A stretch of DNA of 64,000 nt from Arenimonas sp. (GTDB taxonomy: Bacteria > Pseudomonadota > Gammaproteobacteria > Xanthomonadales > Xanthomonadaceae). Where the stretch lies: NCBI RefSeq assembly GCF_022842045.1, contig NZ_JALHQI010000007.1, positions 1 through 64,000 on the forward strand, in the 5' to 3' direction. The notes below the pieces were generated by a model. It was not told the DNA's origin, searched no databases, and saw only the letters and a program-made list of their open reading frames with translations. The position numbers were made by a program, and so were the translations under genes. Shown one piece after another: positions 1-9,084 of the stretch. Every line of letters begins with the position of its first letter. Within the stretch, counting starts at the first letter, position 1.

Positions 1-662
1 CCCCCATCCACCAGGAGCCTCACCGCACGAATGAGGTCGGCAAAGCCTTTCCAGGGGGCCAGGCGGCCCGCGGCCACCAGCACGTTGCCCTGCGGGTTCG
101 CCAGCCAGGGATGGTCTACCGGCTCCGTCATCAGATCGCGCGAGCGCCTGTCGTCAACGATGTTGTAAACCGCCACATGCGGGCTTTTGCGGAAAATGGT
201 TCGGTACTGCAGCACCATGTCTTTCGAGACGCAGGTGAGCGCGTTGGCGCGCCACATCACCGCCCGCATGAACTGCTTCAGCACCCAGCGCTTGGACAGG
301 AAAGCGTTGGAGTACGTGTCAAAGGGCGTTACGCGCGACGAGCAACTGATCTTCGCCCGCGAGCCCGTGGTGATGGCCGCCAGCAGCACCACCGCATTCA
401 GGTGGTCCTCGGCAGAGAACACCACGTCAGGCCTGGCCGTCTGCAGGTACCGCCGCAAAGGCTGCAGCATGCTGCGCACCTGGGCCTTCCCGAGTTCGAT
501 GACGTTGATTTCCGGCACCTCGGGGAACGGGTGCGACGGGTCAATGCGGCCGATCACCAGGTCAACCTGGTGGCCGCGCCTGGCCAGCGCACGGGCAAAC
601 CGCACCTGCGCCAGCGGCACGCCGGCGATGGAAAACACCGGGGTGATGACCGATATCCTCAT
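1..662 (-). CDS. Glycosyltransferase family 4, C-terminus cut by window edge
   Basis: About 220 residues of a GT-B fold sugar transferase; the rest lies beyond base 1. It probably adds one sugar to a lipid-linked polysaccharide repeat on the cytoplasmic face of the inner membrane. The N-terminal Rossmann-like half is complete (start MRISVITPVFSIAGVPLAQ), and the visible end, VLVAAGRLAPWKGFADLIRA, is the usual beginning of the GT4 nucleotide-sugar domain. The ATG at 662 overlaps the TGA of the FkbM methyltransferase (ATGA), so the two are translationally coupled. It is the last visible gene of the minus-strand polysaccharide operon. Donor and acceptor cannot be inferred. Confidence 0.85.
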   Translation of the reverse strand, partial: MRISVITPVFSIAGVPLAQVRFARALARRGHQVDLVIGRIDPSHPFPEVPEINVIELGKAQVRSMLQPLRRYLQTARPDVVFSAEDHLNAVVLLAAITTGSRAKISCSSRVTPFDTYSNAFLSKRWVLKQFMRAVMWRANALTCVSKDMVLQYRTIFRKSPHVAVYNIVDDRRSRDLMTEPVDHPWLANPQGNVLVAAGRLAPWKGFADLIRAVRLLVDG

Positions 663-1462
663 TGAGACAACCCGAAGGCTGCAAGCCCAGGGTACTCGCC
701 CGCCGCGCGGCGGCTGCCGTGCAGGAACAGGAAATTGTTGATGTACGAACCATCCTTCTGACCCAACTGGCCGGCCGGCTGATGCTGGTCCACGTCGAAC
801 GAGGCGAACGGGCGCAGCCGCCCTTCATCAAGGAAATAGCCTTCGTAGCCTTGCGCCAGGATCCGGTCGAACACGTCGCCAATGGGCCCCGCGCAGTGAC
901 GCTGCTCGATTTCCACCAGCAGCGCCGGACGGCAGGACGCCAAGGTTTTTCGCGCCCCTTCGATGACGCGAGACTCATGGCCTTCGACGTCGATCTTGAT
1001 GAAGGAAACTTCCTTCAGCCCGAAGCTGTCCAGCGTGGCGATGGAAACGGCCTGCGCCCTTTCCTGCCCAAACTCGTGACGCTCCAGCGACGCCGAAGCG
1101 TCGTGCTCGACGCCGGCATCGTCAATTGGAATATGAAGTTCCGCCGAACCATTGCCATCGGAGAGCCCGCAGGGATGAAGCGTGATGCGCGGCTTACCCC
1201 GCGACCACGCGCCCAGCACGGCTAGGCACACCGGGTTCGGCTCAAACACATCCACCTGTGCACCGAGCTTCCAGAAACGATAGGCATAAACCCCTCGGTT
1301 GCCACCCACATCTACAACCCGACAGCCAGGCGACACCAGCACCGGAAGCAGGGCCATCTCGGGCTCAAGGAAGCCGCGCACGCGATCAAGCCAGAACTTG
1401 ATCGGTACCTGGGCCGATTTCGGCAGTGCCTCCCTGAGGGCAGCCTTCAAGCCGAACGTCAT
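659..1462 (-). CDS. FkbM-family SAM-dependent methyltransferase
   Basis: A 267-residue methyltransferase that probably O-methylates a sugar of the exported polysaccharide. The SAM-binding glycine motif DVGGNRG lies at residues 51-57 and the FkbM signature KIDVEGHE at about 156-163. The open frame extends up to 1525, but the ATG at 1462 is preceded by AAGGA at good spacing, and the longer form would overlap the upstream glycosyltransferase, so 1462 is preferred. It shares ATGA with the downstream glycosyltransferase. The methylated position is unknown. Confidence 0.85.
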   Translation of the reverse strand: MTFGLKAALREALPKSAQVPIKFWLDRVRGFLEPEMALLPVLVSPGCRVVDVGGNRGVYAYRFWKLGAQVDVFEPNPVCLAVLGAWSRGKPRITLHPCGLSDGNGSAELHIPIDDAGVEHDASASLERHEFGQERAQAVSIATLDSFGLKEVSFIKIDVEGHESRVIEGARKTLASCRPALLVEIEQRHCAGPIGDVFDRILAQGYEGYFLDEGRLRPFASFDVDQHQPAGQLGQKDGSYINNFLFLHGSRRAAGEYPGLAAFGLSQ

Positions 1463-1493
1463 GGTGATTGTTCCTTGGATTCTTCGGAGTGGT

Positions 1494-2597
1494 TCATGCC
1501 GCGAGTATCCTGACCAGCTGGTCACGCGCGGTCTGGAAGGAGTGACGGTCTTCGTAACAGGCCCTCAGCTCAGGATCTATGCCGGTGAAAGGGCGGCTGG
1601 CTTCAGTTTCAAGCGCCGCCAGGAAGTCGGACGGTGACTCGCAGACTGCACCGGCGCGCCCGACGATCGCCTCATAGCCAACGAAAGCTTCCGGCGTTCC
1701 CACCACCCGCTTTCCGAACATCAATGCTTCGGCGACCTTGGTCTTCATCCCAGACCCATCGAAGATCGGGGCGATGACCACGTGGGCGCCTAGGTACCAA
1801 GGCACCAGACTGTCAACACCGCCGATCACTTCAACGTTGCCGTTGCGCTCGAGCTCCACCTTCCACGACTCGAAGCCTTTCCCCACAACATAGGTCTTGA
1901 GCGGCGACCTAGCGGCAACCTGCTCGACGAACCACTCGATGCCCTGTCGATTTGCATAGAAAGTGCCGCCCACGAAAAGCGCATATCGCTCGGCGCACCC
2001 CGGAGGTTGCGCGGGAAGTTCGTCGGGCAACTGGTCCTTAAGTGCCATTGGGAGCAGATGTGTGCCGCGACGACCGTAGGTTCGCTCCAACTGCGAGCTG
2101 TCGCGCTCATTCAGGCAGATGAGATTCTGGCTGCATCGCACGGCCGCCCGCTCGGCACGGTAGTTCGCCAACAGGACGCCCAGCGCCCGAATCGACGGCT
2201 GATGCCTAACGGCTCCAAGGAAGAAGCGGGCCTCACAATTGTGGAAGAAGGTCGTGATCCGCACAGATGGACAGGCCTCACGCACACCTTGTGCCACCCG
2301 ACCCAGGTTCGATCCGTTGAGAAAAACCTCACCAGCGTGGAGGTTCTTCACACGTTCGACGATTGAGGCGATGTTGCCGCGACTCGCGCCGTTGACATGC
2401 CCCTTGAGGAGATCCTGAAGAAGAACGGGAGGAGTATTCATTGCTTCGGAAAGCGATACGGTTTCCATTTGGCCGCCATAGATATCGGCAAGTGCGTTTG
2501 CAAGCAGGCGCGAAAGTTGCTCGCGTCCGCCAAAGGCACTCGACTCAATCCGATCGGTCACGAAGACGAGCTTCTTCACAGGCTCAATTCGGGCCAT
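1494..2597 (-). CDS. Glycosyltransferase family 4 (group 1)
   Basis: A 367-residue GT-B transferase. The C-terminal donor domain shows YALFVGGTFYANRQGIEWF at about 205-223 and the loop GSGMKTKVAEAL at 281-292, typical of group 1 enzymes. The ATG at 2597 overlaps the end of the upstream acyltransferase by 14 bases. It sits between an acyltransferase and a methyltransferase and should build the same repeat unit. Sugar specificity cannot be read from sequence. Confidence 0.85.
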   Translation of the reverse strand: MARIEPVKKLVFVTDRIESSAFGGREQLSRLLANALADIYGGQMETVSLSEAMNTPPVLLQDLLKGHVNGASRGNIASIVERVKNLHAGEVFLNGSNLGRVAQGVREACPSVRITTFFHNCEARFFLGAVRHQPSIRALGVLLANYRAERAAVRCSQNLICLNERDSSQLERTYGRRGTHLLPMALKDQLPDELPAQPPGCAERYALFVGGTFYANRQGIEWFVEQVAARSPLKTYVVGKGFESWKVELERNGNVEVIGGVDSLVPWYLGAHVVIAPIFDGSGMKTKVAEALMFGKRVVGTPEAFVGYEAIVGRAGAVCESPSDFLAALETEASRPFTGIDPELRACYEDRHSFQTARDQLVRILAA

Positions 2598-3156
2598 TCC
2601 GCTGGGCGATCACCCGAGCGGGAACGCCCCCGTTGATCGTGTACGGAGCGGTGGACTTGGTGACAACCGCACCAGCAGCGATAACACAACCGCGCCCGAC
2701 CTTCACACCGTCCAAGATCCTCACGCCAGTGCCAATCCAAACATCCTCTTCGAGGGCAATACCCACCGTGGTCAATCCCTGTAAACGCATGGGCTTGGTG
2801 GCTTCCGAGAAGACGTGATTGGACGCGTAGATGGAAACGTGGCTGGCAATCATCACAGAATCAGCGATAGAAAGACCGCCCGCGCCGGACAGGAAGCTGT
2901 AGGCGTTGACGCTGCAATCAGCACCGATGCGAATCGTGCCGCCCATCGCCCGAACGATCGCACCTCGATCCAAGTGGGTTCTTGGGCCAATAGATATGAC
3001 GCCGCCACTTCGCTCAACAACAGCTGAAGGATGAACCTCCGCAGACCAATCTACGTCACAACCTTTAAAACGCAGGGAGCATATCTTGCAGAGCACAAAA
3101 CATCGTCGCGCCTGCCGCCCAAGCCAAGACGACACTAGCAGAATCACCTGGCCCAC
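2584..3156 (-). CDS. Left-handed beta-helix (hexapeptide) acyltransferase
   Basis: A 190-residue acetyl- or acyltransferase of the WcaF/NodL/CysE-like hexapeptide superfamily. Imperfect [LIV]-G-x(4) turns run from about residue 50 to 165 (IGPRTHLDRGAIV, IGADCSVNAYSFLS, WIGTGVRILDGVKVGRGCVI). It ends in the characteristic GGVPARVIAQR. The active-site region SIYASNHVF carries the expected histidine. The start is GTG, overlapping the TAG of the upstream glycosyltransferase (TAGTG), which argues for coupled translation. It probably O-acetylates the repeat unit. Base composition here begins to fall below the window average. Confidence 0.85.
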   Translation of the reverse strand: MGQVILLVSSWLGRQARRCFVLCKICSLRFKGCDVDWSAEVHPSAVVERSGGVISIGPRTHLDRGAIVRAMGGTIRIGADCSVNAYSFLSGAGGLSIADSVMIASHVSIYASNHVFSEATKPMRLQGLTTVGIALEEDVWIGTGVRILDGVKVGRGCVIAAGAVVTKSTAPYTINGGVPARVIAQRNGPN

Positions 3157-4130
3157 TAGCAGCCTCCCGACCAGTATTTTCTCGACAGTCGCGCCGACTT
3201 GCGATTCCGTTCAAACTCGATATGCGTTTTCTCAACGACTCCGCGCCACTGGTCTCGAAGGATCAGGCCTATCGCTGGCAGCGAGCCCAATAACAACATA
3301 AGTTTTGAACGCGAGCTTCCAACCCAGATCGACTTAGCAGCACTAAAACTCACATCGCCGTGGACACAGTATCTAATGAAGTTGACCGCGCGCACAAACT
3401 CGCCGCGCATCCCAAGTCGATCTTTCACATACTGGTAGTTCCCTCCCAAAGCGTGGGCACGCCCTCGGTTGTACTGCATTTTCCCTGTGAACGATAAGGC
3501 GTTGGGCTGGTTGTAGTGGACTCGCTTAAGCGGGGCGTCGATGAACTTCACGCGCATTATTCCAACCACATTCCAAACCGACGTCTCTGGAATCATAAAA
3601 TCTACCTCTTTGAACCGCACTCGCTTAACCAACTCGGTACGCGCGAAGATTACCAAGTCTGAGCCTAGCGCCGAGAAAAGGCTGTTCCATTGCCAATCAT
3701 CCTGCGCCCGCTCGACCGCGGCACCCAGCACACGATCTTCAGTTTCGGCGCGGGCACAGACTCCAAGATACCCGTCCTTGTGACCGTCGGGAATTTGACT
3801 CCAAACCTCGACCAAGCGCGCAAGCGCACCCGGAAGAAGATGGTCGTCCGAGTCGCACCAGATAATGAATTCGCCATTCGCGGCGGCCACAAGTTCATTG
3901 TCCATACACGCCTTGCCAACACGCGCGGAAGCCTCAATCAGAGTTACGGGAAAATCCGACTTTGCGGCAAGTTCGGCCACGATGCTGCTCGTGTCGTCGA
4001 CCGACGCATCGTTGCCGACCAGCCACTCGATCGCGATGTCCGACTGCGTTCTGAGTCCCGCCCAAACCCTACCCAAAAGGTCAGCCCTGTTCCAAGTCGG
4101 CGTGACAACTGAAACAAGAACTCTTCTCAC
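3156..4130 (-). CDS. Glycosyltransferase family 2
   Basis: A GT-A fold inverting transferase of about 324 residues. The N-terminus reads VLVSVVTPTWNRADLL, followed by the DDT-like loop NDASVDDTS and the metal-binding IIWCDSDDHLLPGAL. The open frame starts at a TTG at 4151; the GTG at 4130 is preferred because family members begin just before VSVVTP and a G-rich stretch (GGGGGCG) lies upstream. A C-terminal extension with hydrophobic LMLLLGSLPAIGLIL may associate with the membrane. Composition is lower in GC than the core genes. Confidence 0.85.
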   Translation of the reverse strand: MRRVLVSVVTPTWNRADLLGRVWAGLRTQSDIAIEWLVGNDASVDDTSSIVAELAAKSDFPVTLIEASARVGKACMDNELVAAANGEFIIWCDSDDHLLPGALARLVEVWSQIPDGHKDGYLGVCARAETEDRVLGAAVERAQDDWQWNSLFSALGSDLVIFARTELVKRVRFKEVDFMIPETSVWNVVGIMRVKFIDAPLKRVHYNQPNALSFTGKMQYNRGRAHALGGNYQYVKDRLGMRGEFVRAVNFIRYCVHGDVSFSAAKSIWVGSSRSKLMLLLGSLPAIGLILRDQWRGVVEKTHIEFERNRKSARLSRKYWSGGC

Positions 4131-4248
4131 GCCCGCCCCCAGATCAAGCAAAACAATGAATGAACCATAATAGGACCATCAACCTAAGTTGGAGCGCTAA
4201 GAGAGATTGCCCAGGCTTTCCCGGATAGTTTTGGCGACAATCATTACC

Positions 4249-5763
4249 CTAGCGCCTCAGGATACTAATTCTTTCTATCGCAGCGCTGGATACTTTCGCA
4301 ATTTCTCCAATGATGCCGCCCAAATTAGACATGTGCGAAAGGCGAGCCAAACTATAAAGGGCGAAACATAATGCAGCCCCGGTACCACACGCCACGGCCA
4401 CAACTTCTGAGTGCCTTTGCAAGATGCAAATCAGCAACGCAGCTAGAAGCAAACAAACGAATTTCACCCAAACCGACAATGACCATACGAATCTAGTGCG
4501 GCGCCATGCAAGCCAATAGACGAAAGGCAGATAAACGAGGTACATGCCAATAAAAGCCAAGCCTGTGGCCTGCAAGCCGATTTGCGGCAAACCAAGCCAA
4601 ACAAGTAAAACGAAAACACTTATTCCAAGCGACTCGCTCATAACGAACGTGCGCCCATCGCCTGCTGCCAGAATAATGAATCCCATCGGCCAACCCGCCA
4701 GCTTGAGAATATCGCCGAGAATCTGCCAACGCAGAATGGTCACCGAATCGTCGAACGCTTTGGAGTAAAGCATTGCAATCACGTGCGGCGTAAATACCAG
4801 CATGGTCAAGAATATGGGGCCCGCAATGAGCAGTGCCACCTCAGTCTGCTGATTTACAAGCCGGTTTGCTGCGACGTGATCTCGAATGGTTGCGGTAAGG
4901 CGCGGAAAGTAATCCGAGCTCATCGCAGCCAGGACGAACCCGACGTAGGTCATGGATACCGCCCATGCTGCTTGAAAGTAGCCTAACGCATCCAACCCCA
5001 ACTGATTCTGCACCATGGATCGAACAGCAAGCTGGCCCATTGTGACCGCCAGTCCGACCACCATAAATGCGAGCCCGAGACGAAGAAGAGCCTGCCAGTT
5101 AACTACTAGGATCGCCAGCGATGGTTCATTTGCCTTCTTAACCGGCAGCCTTCGCACCAAAATCTGCCCTACCAGATATGTGCTGAGCGGCATCGCGAGC
5201 AAGAATATGAGGAGGCCCTTCTCTCCCAACACCCAAAGACTGGCCACCCCGAAGATTGTGCCTAGAATTGAAGACCAGACACTTAACCTCGCGAGATCGC
5301 CTACGCGACGGAGCCCAATGAGCAGACCGCCTTGCGACGCAGAAGCAACCAGGAGGCCCACTCCGACTGCTAGCCAGCCAATTTCGCGAGAGCGATCCGA
5401 ATCACCAAGAACACGCTCCGCAATAGGATCCCTCAAAAGCCAAACCAAAGCCGCGCCGACGACCGCCAGCACAGTTGTACCTATAGCAAGTGCACGGCGT
5501 GCCGCCGCCACGCCGGTCGCGTCACCCCGTCCTTCCGCCTCTGCGATCTGTCTTGCGCCGGCATTGCCGAGCCCCAACGCTGAGACAATCGCCGCGCTTT
5601 CCATGACGTTCTGGAACAATCCAAGAAGGCCTACACCTGCGGGACCCAAAAGCACAGCAGCAGCCTTGGTCCGCAAGAGGCTGACAAGGACGTTAATAAA
5701 GGCCGCGCCACCAGTAATTGAGGAGGAGCGGAGGATCTGACGGTATGAACTGACATCGCTCAT
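4249..5763 (-). CDS. Lipid-linked oligosaccharide flippase (Wzx/MATE-like, O-antigen translocase)
   Basis: A 504-residue polytopic membrane protein with about 12 to 14 hydrophobic segments, of the polysaccharide biosynthesis/WzxE type. The N-terminal ILRSSSITGGAAFINVLVSLLRTKAAAVLLGPAGVGLLGLF is split here by family pattern: a short amphipathic start, then the GPAGVGLLGLF loop conserved in O-antigen translocases. Its predicted job is to flip the undecaprenyl-linked repeat built by the surrounding transferases to the periplasmic face. ATG at 5763. About half the bases are G or C in parts of this gene (28 of 60 at 4321-4380), unlike the rest of the window. Confidence 0.88.
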   Translation of the reverse strand: MSDVSSYRQILRSSSITGGAAFINVLVSLLRTKAAAVLLGPAGVGLLGLFQNVMESAAIVSALGLGNAGARQIAEAEGRGDATGVAAARRALAIGTTVLAVVGAALVWLLRDPIAERVLGDSDRSREIGWLAVGVGLLVASASQGGLLIGLRRVGDLARLSVWSSILGTIFGVASLWVLGEKGLLIFLLAMPLSTYLVGQILVRRLPVKKANEPSLAILVVNWQALLRLGLAFMVVGLAVTMGQLAVRSMVQNQLGLDALGYFQAAWAVSMTYVGFVLAAMSSDYFPRLTATIRDHVAANRLVNQQTEVALLIAGPIFLTMLVFTPHVIAMLYSKAFDDSVTILRWQILGDILKLAGWPMGFIILAAGDGRTFVMSESLGISVFVLLVWLGLPQIGLQATGLAFIGMYLVYLPFVYWLAWRRTRFVWSLSVWVKFVCLLLAALLICILQRHSEVVAVACGTGAALCFALYSLARLSHMSNLGGIIGEIAKVSSAAIERISILRR

Positions 5764-5830
5764 GAAATGGTCAGACCCGCAGTTTCAAGGCGGCCAGTTC
5801 GGATTTCAGCGCGACTTTGGAAGCATTCGT

Positions 5831-6538
5831 CTAACGCCTCCACGAGACGTTCTCTCGCTTAACCACAGCTGGATTCCCCGCTATCAGGGAGCTGGCCTGA
5901 TAGTTGGAACGAGTCACCACAGCATGTGCGGCGACAATACATCCCGCGGGTATTTCAGCTCCCTTAAGGACTGACACAGAATGGCTAATCCACACGTTCT
6001 CGCCGAGCGAAACATGGCGCGACCGTTCGACGCCCTGGATGTCGTGCCAGTTCGAATCAGTGATAACGCAATTCCACGAGATAATCGAGTCGCAACCAAT
6101 TTCTAGACTCGTTTCAACAAGAATTTTCGTTTCAGCACTTATTCCAGACCCGGTCGAGAGATGGCGCCCACCTATCACAAGCTTGCCTCCATCCGAAACC
6201 TTCAGAATCACGCCTTGTCCGACATAGAAGTCGCCCGACAAAACGAAAGTGCTACCCCCGCCTAGAATTACGTTCGAGGTTCCTTTCGCACCCAAGTAAG
6301 GTATGCATCTTAGCTTACCGTCCATCCTTACTTGCGCCGTACGAGCCTTTGTAATCGAAAGTCTTCCGTAGGGATAGATTACGCACACAATCGGAAAACA
6401 ACTGCCACTTAGTGCACGTGAAGCGAAGATGGAACGGTAGAAACAAACAAAAGGCTGGAATGGAGATATGCGCGCAAAGCTTAAGAACTCCCGAATGAGG
6501 GAGCCCTTTGGCGCGACCATATTTAGCCAACTTTTCAT
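5831..6538 (-). CDS. Hexapeptide-repeat acyltransferase, second in cluster
   Basis: A 235-residue acyltransferase of the left-handed beta-helix superfamily. Hexapeptide turns occur through roughly residues 90-205 (VILGGGSTFVLSGDFYVGQG, LEIGCDSIISWNCVI, LGENVWISHSVSVLKGAEI). A histidine follows in SNWHDIQG, and the end AGNPAVVKRE is typical. An N-terminal 60-residue hydrophobic and basic segment may tether it to the membrane. It is first gene of the low-GC sub-block and is preceded by a gap holding a predicted promoter and an ops-like motif. Substrate unknown. Confidence 0.8.
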   Translation of the reverse strand: MKSWLNMVAPKGSLIREFLSFARISPFQPFVCFYRSIFASRALSGSCFPIVCVIYPYGRLSITKARTAQVRMDGKLRCIPYLGAKGTSNVILGGGSTFVLSGDFYVGQGVILKVSDGGKLVIGGRHLSTGSGISAETKILVETSLEIGCDSIISWNCVITDSNWHDIQGVERSRHVSLGENVWISHSVSVLKGAEIPAGCIVAAHAVVTRSNYQASSLIAGNPAVVKRENVSWRR

Positions 6539-6645
6539 CGATTCATGCCGCCCTCACGTGATCAATTGGATTCCGGGTATACATACCCACCGAATTTCGT
6601 TATCTGCGACACAAGGAAGAGAACAACGGCCTTTCCCCGTCGATT

Positions 6646-6673
6646 TCTATAAAGGCTACCCGCCCTACGGCAA
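6646..6673 (-). promoter_or_regulatory. Predicted sigma-70 promoter ahead of the low-GC polysaccharide genes
   Basis: Reading on the minus strand: -35 TTGCCG at 6673-6668, 16-base spacer, -10 TATAGA at 6651-6646. It would drive the acyltransferase-flippase-glycosyltransferase genes from just after the epimerase stop codon. The spacer overlaps an ops-like motif reported in the findings. Prediction by eye only. Confidence 0.4.
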
Positions 6674-6677
6674 AACT

Positions 6678-7703
6678 CTATTCAGAATTGCCACCCAGCG
6701 AACTGAAGTATGCGTCGTACCAATCCACAAAGTTCGCAACGCCATCTTCCACCAACACTGCCGGCCGATACCCCACCGCCTCAATCAACTCCGAAACATC
6801 CGCCTCAGTATCCGGCACATCCCCCGCCTGCAGCGGCAGCATCTCCATCTTCGCCTTCTTTCCCAGGCACTGCTCCAGCACCTCGATATAGCGCAGCAAC
6901 TCCACCGGCTGTTCATTGCCGATATTGAAGATGCGATACGGCGCACCGCTGGTGGCCGAATCCGGCGCCATGCCATTCCACTCGGCATTCGGCGTCGCCG
7001 GCTGGTCCAGCGTCCGGATCACGCCTTCCACGATGTCGTCCACGTAAGTGAAGCTGCGCTTGTGCTTGCCATGGTTGAACACCTTGATCGGCTCGCCGGC
7101 CAGGATCGCCTTGGTGAACAGGAACAGCGCCATGTCCGGACGACCCCATGGCCCATAGACCGTGAAGAAGCGAAGCCCCGTGCAGGGAATGCCATAGAGG
7201 TGCGCATAGCTGTGGGCCATCATCTCGTTGGCTTTCTTGGTGGCCGCGTACAGCGTCAGCGGGTGCTCGGTGGGCTGGTGTTCGCTGAAGGGCATCTTGA
7301 GGTTGGCGCCGTACACCGAGCTGGTCGAGGCGAACACCAGGTGCTCCACGCCGTGGTGGCGGCAGCCCTCCAGAATATGAAGGAAGCCGGTGACGTTGCT
7401 GCTGACGTACACATGCGGGTTCTGCGCGGCATAGCGCACGCCGGCCTGGGCAGCGAGGTTCACCACGCGCTGCGGCTTGTGGGTGGCGAACGCCGCCTCC
7501 ACGGCTTCGCGATCGGCGAGGTCGGCTTCGATGTGGGTGTAGTTCGGGTGATCCATGAAGCGGGCGAGGCGCGCCTTTTTCAGGTTCACGTCGTAGTAGT
7601 CGCTCATGTTGTCGAAACCCACCACTTCGTCGCCGCGCTCAAGCAGGCGGATGGCGAGGTGGGAGCCGATGAAGCCGGCGGTGCCGGTGACCAGGACTTT
7701 CAT
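6678..7703 (-). CDS. NAD-dependent nucleotide-sugar 4-epimerase (UDP-glucuronate 4-epimerase/CapI-LspL type)
   Basis: A 341-residue extended short-chain dehydrogenase/reductase. It shows the Rossmann motif [12 protein letters not shown] at 6-17, and the catalytic set SSVYG followed by YAATKKANE (Tyr and Lys of YxxxK). The early sequence [17 protein letters not shown] is characteristic of UDP-glucuronate 4-epimerases. The gene lies 15 bases after the UDP-sugar dehydrogenase, so the pair probably makes a uronic acid donor: the dehydrogenase oxidises C6 and this enzyme inverts C4. A TviC-like role on UDP-GlcNAcA is an alternative that sequence alone cannot exclude. Confidence 0.88.
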   Translation of the reverse strand: MKVLVTGTAGFIGSHLAIRLLERGDEVVGFDNMSDYYDVNLKKARLARFMDHPNYTHIEADLADREAVEAAFATHKPQRVVNLAAQAGVRYAAQNPHVYVSSNVTGFLHILEGCRHHGVEHLVFASTSSVYGANLKMPFSEHQPTEHPLTLYAATKKANEMMAHSYAHLYGIPCTGLRFFTVYGPWGRPDMALFLFTKAILAGEPIKVFNHGKHKRSFTYVDDIVEGVIRTLDQPATPNAEWNGMAPDSATSGAPYRIFNIGNEQPVELLRYIEVLEQCLGKKAKMEMLPLQAGDVPDTEADVSELIEAVGYRPAVLVEDGVANFVDWYDAYFSSLGGNSE

Positions 7704-7718
7704 TGTTTGTTCCGAGCG

Positions 7719-8996
7719 TTAAAGGCGGGCGTCGGCGCCGGCGGGGGGAAGCACATGCTTTACGTCGTAAACCACCGACTGGGCTTTGGCGAAGCTTCGG
7801 ATGCCCTCGGCGCCCAGCGTCCGGAATTGTTCGTGGGCCACGGCAAGGATGACGGCGTCGTAGGCCGCTTTCGCGGGGGCTGACACCGGTTCAAGGCCAT
7901 ACTCGTGTTTGGCTTCCGCCGCGTCCACCCACGGGTCATGCACGTCCACCTGCACGTTGTAGCCGCGCAGGGTGTCGATGATGTCCACCACCTTGGTGTT
8001 GCGCAGGTCGGGGCAGTTTTCCTTGAACGCCAAACCCAGCACCAGCACCTTCGCGCCCACCGGGTTGATGCCCTTGCGCACCATCAGCTTGATCACCTGG
8101 TCGGCCACGTAGGGCCCCATGCCGTCGTTGGTGCGGCGCCCCGCCAGGATCACCTGCGGGTGGTGCCCCACCTGCTGCGCCTTGTGCGTGAGGTAGTACG
8201 GGTCCACGCCAATGCAGTGCCCGCCCACCAGGCCGGGACGGAACGGCAGGAAGTTCCACTTGGTGCCGGCGGCCTCCAGCACGTCCAGGGTGTCGATGCC
8301 CAGCTTGTTGAACAGGATGGCCAGGTCGTTCACCAGGGCGATGTTCAGGTCGCGCTGGGTGTTTTCAATCACCTTGGCGGCTTCGGCCACCTTGATGCTG
8401 GGCGCCTTGTGGGTGCCGGCGGCGATGATGCGGCCGTACAGGGCGTCCACGTAGTCCGCGGTTTCCGGCGTGCTGCCGCTGGTCACCTTCTTGATGCTGG
8501 GCAGGCGGTGGGCCTTGTCGCCGGGGTTGATGCGCTCGGGGCTGTAGCCGCAGTGGAAGTGCTGGTTGAACTTCAGGCCGCTCACGCGCTCCAGGATCGG
8601 CACGCAGTCTTCTTCGGTGCAGCCGGGGTACACGGTGCTTTCGTACACCACCACGTCACCCTGCTTCAGCACGCTGCCGACGGCTTCGCTGGCCTTGACC
8701 AGCGGCGTCAGGTCGGGCCGCTTGGCCGAATCAATCGGCGTCGGCACGGTGACGATGTAGACGTTGCACCCAGCGATGTCGGCCAACTGGTCGGTGAAAC
8801 GCAGCCTGGGGCTGGAGGCGAGCTCTTCAGGGCTGCACTCGAGAGTGCTGTCACTGCCACCGCGCAGTTCGGCCACGCGCGCGCCGCGGATGTCGTAGCC
8901 GGTGGTGTCGAACTGCTTGCCGAACTCCACCGCCAGCGGCAGGCCCACGTAGCCGAGGCCGATGATGGCAATGCGGGAATCTTCCAGTCGCTTCAT
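7719..8996 (-). CDS. tviB: Nucleotide sugar dehydrogenase (UDP-GlcNAc/UDP-GalNAc C6-dehydrogenase, TviB/VipA-like)
   Basis: A 425-residue UDP-sugar 6-dehydrogenase forming a UDP-HexNAc uronate from the UDP-sugar with two NAD. The N-terminal NAD fold shows [17 protein letters not shown] at about 10-26. The catalytic cysteine lies in [14 protein letters not shown] near residue 255, and a C-terminal domain carries [16 protein letters not shown]. Sequence style is TviB/WbpO rather than UDP-glucose dehydrogenase; the exact sugar is inferred. Upstream GAGAGAG serves as ribosome binding site. It is the first gene after the ops-like element and rfaH, and so is expected to lead an antiterminated operon. 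Confidence 0.85.
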   Translation of the reverse strand: MKRLEDSRIAIIGLGYVGLPLAVEFGKQFDTTGYDIRGARVAELRGGSDSTLECSPEELASSPRLRFTDQLADIAGCNVYIVTVPTPIDSAKRPDLTPLVKASEAVGSVLKQGDVVVYESTVYPGCTEEDCVPILERVSGLKFNQHFHCGYSPERINPGDKAHRLPSIKKVTSGSTPETADYVDALYGRIIAAGTHKAPSIKVAEAAKVIENTQRDLNIALVNDLAILFNKLGIDTLDVLEAAGTKWNFLPFRPGLVGGHCIGVDPYYLTHKAQQVGHHPQVILAGRRTNDGMGPYVADQVIKLMVRKGINPVGAKVLVLGLAFKENCPDLRNTKVVDIIDTLRGYNVQVDVHDPWVDAAEAKHEYGLEPVSAPAKAAYDAVILAVAHEQFRTLGAEGIRSFAKAQSVVYDVKHVLPPAGADARL

Positions 8997-9017
8997 CCGT
9001 CTCTCTCGGTTTCCGGC

Positions 9018-9028
9018 AAGCTACCGCC
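9018..9028 (-). promoter_or_regulatory. ops-like element (RfaH recruitment site)
   Basis: Read 9028 to 9018 on the minus strand the sequence is GGCGGTAGCTT. This fits the enterobacterial ops consensus GGCGGTAG-Y-N-T at every defined position. It lies in the leader 22 bases upstream of the tviB start codon and downstream of the rfaH gene itself, in the correct orientation. RfaH binds ops in the paused non-template strand and makes polymerase resistant to termination. Function here is inferred from motif plus context. Confidence 0.7.
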
Positions 9029-9084
9029 CTACGATTGCATTGGCGCGTTCGTCGGGCCGGTGCATTGCCAGGTTGTGGCCTTGC

